Origin: Halomonas ramblicola
GTDB lineage: Bacteria > Pseudomonadota > Gammaproteobacteria > Pseudomonadales > Halomonadaceae
Reading direction: 5' to 3'
DNA: 64,000 nucleotides
Assembly: GCF_030409215.1 (NCBI RefSeq)
Contig: NZ_JAUFPL010000020.1
Location: 40,978 to 104,977, forward strand
Shown here in pieces: positions 58,898 through 64,000 of the stretch; positions within the stretch are counted from its first letter, which is position 1, and each line of letters opens with the position of its first letter. The notes below the pieces were generated by a model. It had not been told where the DNA came from. It saw nothing but the letters and a program-made list of their open reading frames with translations, and did no database searches. The position numbers were made by a program, and so were the translations under genes.

Positions 58898-59590
58898 TCA
58901 GACCAGGGCAGAGTGATCGATGGTCAGCCCGGGGCCCATGGTAGTGGACAGGGTGACCTTCTTGAAATAGATACCCTTGGACGTGCTCGGCTTGAGCTTC
59001 TTCAGGTCGGCGACCAGCGCCTCCAGGTTGCCCTGGATGGCAGTGGCGTCGAAGTCGACCTTGCCCAGGGTGGTGTGGATGATGCCGTTCTTGTCGGTAC
59101 GGAAGCGCACCTGGCCGGCCTTGGCGTTCTTGACGGCGGTGGCCACGTCCGGGGTCACGGTGCCGACCTTGGGGTTCGGCATCAGGCCGCGCGGACCGAG
59201 GATCTGGCCCAGCTGGCCGACGACGCGCATGGCGTCCGGGGAGGCGATCACCACGTCGAAGTCGAGCTGGCCCTTCTTGACCCGCTCGGCCAGGTCGTCC
59301 ATGCCGACGATGTCGGCACCGGCGTCCTTGGCGGCATCGGCGTTGGCACCCTGGGTGAAGACGGCGACACGCACGTCCTTGCCGGTGCCGTTGGGCATGA
59401 CGGTGGCGCCACGCACGACCTGGTCGGATTTACGCGGATCGACGCCCAGATTGATGGCGACGTCCACGGACTCCTTGAACTTGACGGCGGACAGCTCGGC
59501 GAGCAGGGCCACGGCCTCATCGATGGAATAGGCCTTGGTCGGATCGATCTTCTCGCGAATCATCTGTGCGCGCTTGGACAGCTTGGCCAT
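58898..59590 (-). CDS. rplA: 50S ribosomal protein L1
   Basis: 230 residues. [20 protein letters not shown] and the family signature [23 protein letters not shown] block. L1 forms the mobile stalk at the E site and represses the rplKA mRNA in many bacteria. It lies 2 bp after rplK. Confidence 0.98.
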   Translation of the reverse strand: MAKLSKRAQMIREKIDPTKAYSIDEAVALLAELSAVKFKESVDVAINLGVDPRKSDQVVRGATVMPNGTGKDVRVAVFTQGANADAAKDAGADIVGMDDLAERVKKGQLDFDVVIASPDAMRVVGQLGQILGPRGLMPNPKVGTVTPDVATAVKNAKAGQVRFRTDKNGIIHTTLGKVDFDATAIQGNLEALVADLKKLKPSTSKGIYFKKVTLSTTMGPGLTIDHSALV

Positions 59591-59592
59591 GA

Positions 59593-60024
59593 TCAGAGAC
59601 CCTCCACGTTCAGGCCCATGCTGCGGGCACTACCGGCAATGGTACGCACCGCGGCGTCGAGATCGGCAGCCGTCAGGTCCGGCTCCTTGGTCTTGGCGAT
59701 CTCCTCGAGCTGCTCACGGGTCACGGTACCGACCTTGTTCTTGTTCGGCTCACCGGAGCCGGACTTGATGCCAGCCGCCTTCTTCAGCAGGACCGCGGCG
59801 GGCGGGGTCTTGGTGATGAAGGTGAAGCTGCGGTCGGAGTAGACGGTGATCACCACGGGAGTGGGCAGACCCGGCTCGATCTCCTGGGTCGCGGCGTTGA
59901 ACGCCTTGCAGAACTCCATGATGTTGACGCCGTGCTGACCCAGCGCGGGGCCCACGGGGGGACTCGGGTTGGCTTTGCCAGCTGCCACCTGCAGCTTGAT
60001 GTAAGCCTGTACTTTCTTGGCCAT
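59593..60024 (-). CDS. rplK: 50S ribosomal protein L11
   Basis: 143 residues. [20 protein letters not shown] and [18 protein letters not shown] are conserved; it forms the GTPase-associated centre with 23S rRNA and takes part in stringent control with RelA. Confidence 0.98.
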   Translation of the reverse strand: MAKKVQAYIKLQVAAGKANPSPPVGPALGQHGVNIMEFCKAFNAATQEIEPGLPTPVVITVYSDRSFTFITKTPPAAVLLKKAAGIKSGSGEPNKNKVGTVTREQLEEIAKTKEPDLTAADLDAAVRTIAGSARSMGLNVEGL

Positions 60025-60111
60025 GTTGCTCTCCAGTTGGGTAGTAGCGCCTTGCGGCTCCCCGGTGATGCGGCCGTCGCGGCGGCCGCCTCGCAGACGT
60101 CAGGTCGCGGA

Positions 60112-60645
60112 TTACTCCTTCTCGACCTGCGCGAATTCCAGCTCGACGGGAGTCGCCCGACCGAAGATCAGCACGCTGACCTGCAGGCGACTCTTGTCGT
60201 AGTTGACCTCTTCGACCACGCCATTGAAGTCGGCGAAGGGGCCGTCGACGACGCGCACCGACTGACCCGGCTCGAACAGGGTCTTGGGGCGAGGCTTGTC
60301 GGTGCCGTCCTGAACGCGACGCAGGATGGCATCGGCCTCCTTCTGGGTAATGGGCGCCGGCTTCTCCTTGGTGCCACCGATGAACCCCATGACGCGCGGG
60401 GCCTCGTTGACCAGGTGCCAGGTCTCGTCGTCCATCTCCATCTCGACCAGCACGTAGCCGGGATAGAACTTGCGCTCGCTCTTGCGGCGCTTGCCGTCAC
60501 GCATCTCGACGACTTCTTCGGTCGGCACCAGGATCTCGCCGAAGCGGTCCTCCATGCCATACATCCTCACGCGCTCCTTGAGGGAGCGCATGACATGCTT
60601 CTCGAAGCCGGAGTAGGCGTGAACGACGTACCAACGCTTGGACAT
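60112..60645 (-). CDS. nusG: Transcription elongation factor NusG
   Basis: 177 residues. NGN domain ([20 protein letters not shown]) and C-terminal KOW domain ([20 protein letters not shown]). ATG at 60645 has AGGAG 6 bases upstream. It links polymerase to Rho and to S10 on the ribosome. It lies 8 bp after secE. Confidence 0.98.
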   Translation of the reverse strand: MSKRWYVVHAYSGFEKHVMRSLKERVRMYGMEDRFGEILVPTEEVVEMRDGKRRKSERKFYPGYVLVEMEMDDETWHLVNEAPRVMGFIGGTKEKPAPITQKEADAILRRVQDGTDKPRPKTLFEPGQSVRVVDGPFADFNGVVEEVNYDKSRLQVSVLIFGRATPVELEFAQVEKE

Positions 60646-60653
60646 GGAGGCTC

Positions 60654-61022
60654 CTAACCGATAACGCCGGACATCGCCCAGCCAAGAAGGGTGTCGATAA
60701 GCCACAACATCAGGCCGACCACCAGCACGGCGACCAGCACGATGGCGGTTGTCTGTACGGTTTCGGGGCGCGTCGGCCAGACCACGCGCTGGATCTCCTT
60801 CTTGGCGGCGCGGGCCAGCTCGAGCAGCTCACGCCCCTTGGTGGTGGTCAGCGCGATGAGTGCGGCCACGGCGCTGAGCGCGACGACGCCCAGCACACGA
60901 TAGAGCAGGGCCTGGTCGGCGAAGTAGGTGTTACCCACCACGGCCAGGACCAGCAGAGTGACGACCACCGCCCACCTGAGCCCGTCGTGGCGCGACTCCT
61001 GCACCTCGGCATTGTGTTTCAT
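60654..61022 (-). CDS. secE: Preprotein translocase subunit SecE
   Basis: 122 residues. Three membrane segments; the essential third helix and preceding amphipathic helix ([20 protein letters not shown], then [20 protein letters not shown]) are intact. It clamps SecY. It is co-transcribed with tRNA-Trp upstream and nusG downstream. Confidence 0.96.
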   Translation of the reverse strand: MKHNAEVQESRHDGLRWAVVVTLLVLAVVGNTYFADQALLYRVLGVVALSAVAALIALTTTKGRELLELARAAKKEIQRVVWPTRPETVQTTAIVLVAVLVVGLMLWLIDTLLGWAMSGVIG

Positions 61023-61093
61023 GAACGAGACTCCTCAGGGCGCGGCAATCGAAACGTGAAATCTTCAAGGGGACACACCAGCCTGGGGAAGAC

Positions 61094-61169
<76 letters not shown>

Positions 61170-61218
61170 GTATCTGCCTTCGCCACCCCTTGCAGGCGGC
61201 CTGACAACAGCGGGCGCC

Positions 61219-61247
61219 ATGATAGCGGAAGCCGCTTCGCCTGGCAA
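61219..61247 (-). promoter_or_regulatory. Promoter of the tRNA-Trp/secE unit
   Basis: TTGCCA, 17 bp, TATCAT on the minus strand; 50 bp before tRNA-Trp. The terminator of the upstream tRNA group lies just before it. Confidence 0.7.
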
Positions 61248-61284
61248 CCCCTCCCCGCACTCGGCGACACCGGGGAGAAAGAGA

Positions 61285-61308
61285 AAAGGCGAGCCGCGGC
61301 TCGCCTTT
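61285..61308 (-). terminator. Terminator of the tRNA-Tyr/Gly/Thr group
   Basis: Perfect 11-bp stem AAAGGCGAGCC with its complement, 2-base centre, then TTTTCTCTTTCTC on the minus strand. It closes the three-tRNA transcript before the tRNA-Trp promoter. Confidence 0.85.
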
Positions 61309-61315
61309 CTCGATG

Positions 61316-61390
61316 TGGAGCTCATGGACGGATTTGAACCGTCGACCTCACCCTTACCAAGGGTGTGCTCTACCCCTGAGCTACATGAGC
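61316..61390 (-). tRNA. tRNA-Thr (GGT)
   Basis: 75 nt with CCA. Acceptor GCTCATG/CATGAGC, anticodon loop TTGGTAA, T-loop TTCAAAT. Third of three tRNAs in tandem. The sequence ends 7 bp before the terminator stem. Confidence 0.95.
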
Positions 61391-61413
61391 GCAATCTGTA
61401 CATCCGGAGATGC

Positions 61414-61487
<74 letters not shown>

Positions 61488-61536
61488 CTGCCCACTCTTG
61501 CTGGCTTCACCAACCTTGGCCGGCGCCGCCCGAATC

Positions 61537-61620
<84 letters not shown>

Positions 61621-61632
61621 AGCTGGCGGCGT

Positions 61633-61660
61633 ATTTTACCACCGCGAGTTCCACTGTCAA
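61633..61660 (-). promoter_or_regulatory. Promoter of the tRNA-Tyr/Gly/Thr group
   Basis: TTGACA (61660-61655), 16 bp, TAAAAT (61638-61633) on the minus strand: near-consensus, as expected for a stable-RNA promoter. Confidence 0.75.
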
Positions 61661-61743
61661 GTCACTGTTTTTGCAGTTATCCTGACCGCTCGGAGCGAGC
61701 ACCCTGGCGCCCTGCCCTTCGCCTCGGAACGCGGCGTATTGTG

Positions 61744-62583
61744 TCAAAGCAGCATGGAGAATGCAAGCCCCGCCCGGATCTTTTCCAGCGCCACCGGTGA
61801 CGGCACCCGGGGGGCGCCGGACATGCGCCCGGCCCGCTCGGCCGCCGTCAGCGGGAAGCTCGCCTCGAGCCCGCCGTAGACCATGTCCGGCCAGACCGCA
61901 TGGGGGACCTGCAGCCCTCGCGCCACCACCCGGGCATCGCCGCCGGTCACCAGCAGGGGCAGCGCCACGCCCTCGTCGTCGCACACCTCGGCATAGACGC
62001 GGTTGATGGCGCTGACGGCCGCCATGTAGATGCCGTGATTGACCGCCTCGACGGTACGCCGACCGGGGGCCAGCAGCTCCTCGGCCTCGCTGTCCGGGTC
62101 GATCGCCACGTTGCGGGTGCCCAGCTTGAGGCTCTCTTTCATCAGCCGCAGCCCCGGCAGGATGTAGCCCCCCAGATGGCGACCACCCGGCAGCACGAAG
62201 TCGATGGTGATGGCGCTGCCGCAGTCCACCGCACAACACCCACCGGCCAACTGGTAGCCGGCCAGGGCCCCCAGCCAGCGATCGACGCCGAGCCGCTCGG
62301 GCTCCTGGTAACCATTGGTGACCCCCAGGGCTTCCGCTGTCGAGTGCGCCACGTAGACGCTACCCACCTGCTGTCTGAGCAGTGCCACTGTTTCCTCGAG
62401 CACCGCCCGGCGCGCCACGCTGGAGATACGCACCGCCTCGACCACGTCCAGATCGGGTATGTCGGAACCTGGACGCCACTCCTCGCGGGTCCAGACCGCG
62501 CCCCGCGAGCGGATCTCGCTGCTGTCGGCATCCTTGAGCCGCCACTTGGACAGGGTATTGCCGATATCCAGGTCAAGGATCAT
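61744..62583 (-). CDS. coaX: Type III pantothenate kinase
   Basis: 279 residues. MILDLDIGNTLSKWRL (DxGNT phosphate motif), GVDRWLGALAGY and AVDCGSAITIDFVLPGGRH are the family blocks; catalytic Asp in the GVDRW block. It phosphorylates pantothenate, the first step of CoA synthesis, and is insensitive to CoA feedback. ATG at 62583 overlaps the birA stop as ATGA; birA-coaX pairing is common in Pseudomonas and relatives. Confidence 0.96.
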   Translation of the reverse strand: MILDLDIGNTLSKWRLKDADSSEIRSRGAVWTREEWRPGSDIPDLDVVEAVRISSVARRAVLEETVALLRQQVGSVYVAHSTAEALGVTNGYQEPERLGVDRWLGALAGYQLAGGCCAVDCGSAITIDFVLPGGRHLGGYILPGLRLMKESLKLGTRNVAIDPDSEAEELLAPGRRTVEAVNHGIYMAAVSAINRVYAEVCDDEGVALPLLVTGGDARVVARGLQVPHAVWPDMVYGGLEASFPLTAAERAGRMSGAPRVPSPVALEKIRAGLAFSMLL

Positions 62584-63563
62584 GGGCGCACACGCACGCT
62601 GATTTCACCGCCGGCCAGGCGCCGGCGCCGCCCTGCCTGATTCACCAGCAGGTTGCCCGAGGCGTCCACCCCCTCGGCGATACCCGCCTCACGCTGGCCG
62701 CCGCTCAGGATGTCGATCTCACGCTCGGCGAAGGCATGCCGGGCGTTCCACGCCTCCTGCCAGGCGGCGAAGCCTTGCCGCTCGAAACCCGCGACCAGTG
62801 GCAAGAGGCCATCGAGCAGGTCGACCGCCAGGTCGTTGCGCGACACCTGCGGCGCCTGGTCGCGCACCGCCGCCACCGGCTGGTCCAGGCCACACCGGAA
62901 CGCCTCCGGCAGCTCCACGTTGATGCCCATGCCGATCACCACCTCGCAGGGACCCGAGGCGTCGCCGGTCACCTCCACCAGGATTCCCGCCAGCTTGCCG
63001 AAGTCACCCCCCGGTGTCTCGAGCAGCACGTCGTTGGGCCACTTCAGGCGCGGACGCGCACCGCGGTGTTCCAGGGCTCGGGCCAGTACCACGCCGACGG
63101 CCAGGCTCAGCCCCTCCAGGGCCGCCACGCCCGCCTCGACTCGCCAGCCCAGCGACAGCATCAGGCTCTTGCCCCAGGGGGTCGTCCAGGTGCGCCCGCG
63201 ACGCCCGCGACCGGCACTCTGCTGCTCCACCAGGCAGACCTCGCCGTGGCCGGCCCCGTGCTCGAAGCGCTGGCGCAGGAAGGCGTTCGACGACGGCAGC
63301 GTCTCCTCGACGAAGAGTCGCGACAGACGGCCCCGCGCCTCGCGCGACAGCCCCGCCACAATGCGCGCCCCATCCAGCAGCTCAAGTGGCTCGGCGAGCC
63401 GGTAGCCCTGCCCCTTGACCGCCTCCATGGCGATCCCCAGCGACTCCAGCTTGCGTAGCTGCTTCCACACCGCGGCACGGGACACCCCGAGCTGCTCGCC
63501 CAGCTGCTCGCCGGAGTGGAACTCGCCGTCGCTGAGCAGGCGAATCAGGTCACCGATGGTCAT
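62580..63563 (-). CDS. birA: Biotin-[acetyl-CoA-carboxylase] ligase / biotin repressor BirA
   Basis: 327 residues. An N-terminal helix-turn-helix (GEQLGEQLGVSRAAVWKQLR) indicates a repressor function. The ligase domain carries GRGRRG at about residues 118-123 and LKWPNDVLL. The C-terminal SH3-like part ends GGEISVRVRP. It makes biotinyl-AMP, attaches biotin to BCCP and can repress biotin genes. ATG at 63563 is chosen; upstream extension is non-coding. Confidence 0.95.
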   Translation of the reverse strand: MTIGDLIRLLSDGEFHSGEQLGEQLGVSRAAVWKQLRKLESLGIAMEAVKGQGYRLAEPLELLDGARIVAGLSREARGRLSRLFVEETLPSSNAFLRQRFEHGAGHGEVCLVEQQSAGRGRRGRTWTTPWGKSLMLSLGWRVEAGVAALEGLSLAVGVVLARALEHRGARPRLKWPNDVLLETPGGDFGKLAGILVEVTGDASGPCEVVIGMGINVELPEAFRCGLDQPVAAVRDQAPQVSRNDLAVDLLDGLLPLVAGFERQGFAAWQEAWNARHAFAEREIDILSGGQREAGIAEGVDASGNLLVNQAGRRRRLAGGEISVRVRP

Positions 63564-63653
63564 GCTTGGATCCCGGACCGGAAAAGCCCTCATTCTAGCG
63601 GATGCGAAGCGACCCCGGAAATCCGTCGGCCCGGAGAAAGGCCCCGAAACGCA

Positions 63654-63686
63654 AAAACCCCCGAGCTCGCAAGAACTCGGGGGTTT
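63654..63686. terminator. Terminator between the rrn operon and birA
   Basis: AAACCCCCGAG...CTCGGGGGTTT hairpin with A-run on one side and TTT on the other. It would end read-through from the 5S rRNA before birA. Confidence 0.8.
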
Positions 63687-63692
63687 CTGAAT

Positions 63693-63750
63693 GAGCGCCT
63701 GACGATGACTGGGCCGGCCTCCCGGGACTCTCCATGGAGAAGCTCCCAAA
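63693..63750 (-). pseudogene. Remnant of a second 5S rRNA 3' end
   Basis: On the minus strand GGGAGCTTCTCCATGGAGAGT and GTCATCGTCAGGC match the 3' part of the intact 5S gene upstream (GGAGTTTCTCCATGCGAGAGT and GTCATCGTCAGGC), with an inserted GC-rich stretch of about 17-20 bases between them. The 5' half is missing. Confidence 0.55.
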
Positions 63751-63755
63751 CGAGA

Positions 63756-63781
63756 ACACCCCGACCAGTTGGCCGGGGTGT
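63756..63781 (-). terminator. Hairpin after the 5S rRNA
   Basis: ACACCCCGGCC-AACT-GGTCGGGGTGT on the minus strand, 11-bp stem with one G-U pair, 10 bp after the 5S end. T-rich tail is weak (TCTCGTTT). Likely the first terminator of the rrn operon. Confidence 0.65.
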
Positions 63782-63791
63782 CGGAAGAGGT

Positions 63792-63908
63792 GCCTGACGA
63801 TGACCTACTCTCGCATGGAGAAACTCCACACTACCATCGGCGCTGAGCGGTTTCACTGCTGAGTTCGGCATGGGATCAGGTGGGGCACGCTCGCTCTGGT
63901 CGTCAGGC
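63792..63908 (-). rRNA. rrf: 5S ribosomal RNA
   Basis: About 117 nt on the minus strand. The ends GCCTGACGACC and GGTCATCGTCAGGC pair as helix I; the conserved CCCACCTGATCCCATGCCG and ACTCAGCAGTGAAAC blocks and the GCGCCGATGGTAGTGTGG block are present. Termini are accurate to a base or two. Confidence 0.93.
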
Positions 63909-64000
63909 GAAAAACGCCAATATGAATCATGCCGACCGAGCCGTCTCGCGTACCCGGTGTCGTCTGCATCCCGCAGACCCCTTGGGTGTTATATGGTCAA
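63909..64000 (-). other. 23S-5S internal spacer, possibly the last bases of 23S rRNA
   Basis: No gene. A GTCTGC/GCAGAC stem (63963-63979) may be a processing site. The last bases of the window, read on the minus strand, begin TTGACCATATAACACCCAAG, which resembles the end of the 23S gene and start of the spacer in Pseudomonas. The 23S 3' end therefore lies at or just beyond the edge. Confidence 0.5.

Overview
The window joins the right-hand end of an integrated phage-like or satellite-like element (about 1-13310) to a GC-rich gammaproteobacterial chromosome (13311-64000). The core genes suggest a Halomonas- or Pseudomonas-type organism: fabA-fabB adjacency, a rapA/photolyase neighbourhood, the uvrA-MFS-ssb order, and the rrn-birA-coaX-tRNA-secE-nusG-rpoBC-str-S10-spc-alpha order. 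Halomonadaceae is my best inference; no species can be fixed by reading alone.

Region 1 (1-13310) is the mobile element. Its right boundary is a 47-bp copy of the 3' part of a tRNA-Pro(CGG) gene, next to a tyrosine integrase. Most genes lie on the minus strand. From 8652 leftward there is a promoter, then a P4/C4-type antisense immunity RNA flanked by its two target copies, then a tightly coupled operon of small ORFs, a zinc-finger/Toprim primase, a DUF927 helicase and a small ORF. These are followed by a new AT-rich regulatory patch and a tail tape-measure gene. A BrnT/BrnA toxin-antitoxin pair diverges from the RNA promoter. An AlpA-like regulator, a winged-helix-like protein, an orphan plus-strand gene and a GTACCC-box/AT-rich palindrome (candidate replication origin) sit between the RNA and the integrase. 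The left end of the element, and the reconstituted tRNA-Pro, should lie outside the window.

Region 2 (13311-30550) is ordinary chromosome: a TlpA-like thiol-disulfide protein, RapA, a TIGR01777 epimerase-like protein diverging from a CbiX-like/MerR-type/photolyase operon, fabA-fabB, an acyltransferase and RmlD-like pair, ssb, an MFS transporter and uvrA. The MerR-type regulator has a cobalamin-domain-like C-terminus in which the expected DxHxxG motif cannot be found. It resembles the light-response regulators called LitR/CarH, in a degenerate form.

Region 3 (30550-64000) is one long minus-strand block of translation and transcription genes. In transcription order it runs: 23S-5S spacer, 5S rRNA, birA, coaX, tRNA-Tyr/Gly/Thr, tRNA-Trp, secE, nusG, rplKAJL, rpoBC, rpsL, rpsG, fusA, tuf, then the S10, spc and alpha operons ending with rplQ. 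Control signals visible here include a perfect-consensus promoter for the S10 operon, a strand-specific attenuator between rplL and rpoB, and a hairpin-flanked promoter for rpsL. The second tuf gene usually found between tRNA-Thr and tRNA-Trp is absent. No CRISPR array or insertion sequence was seen.
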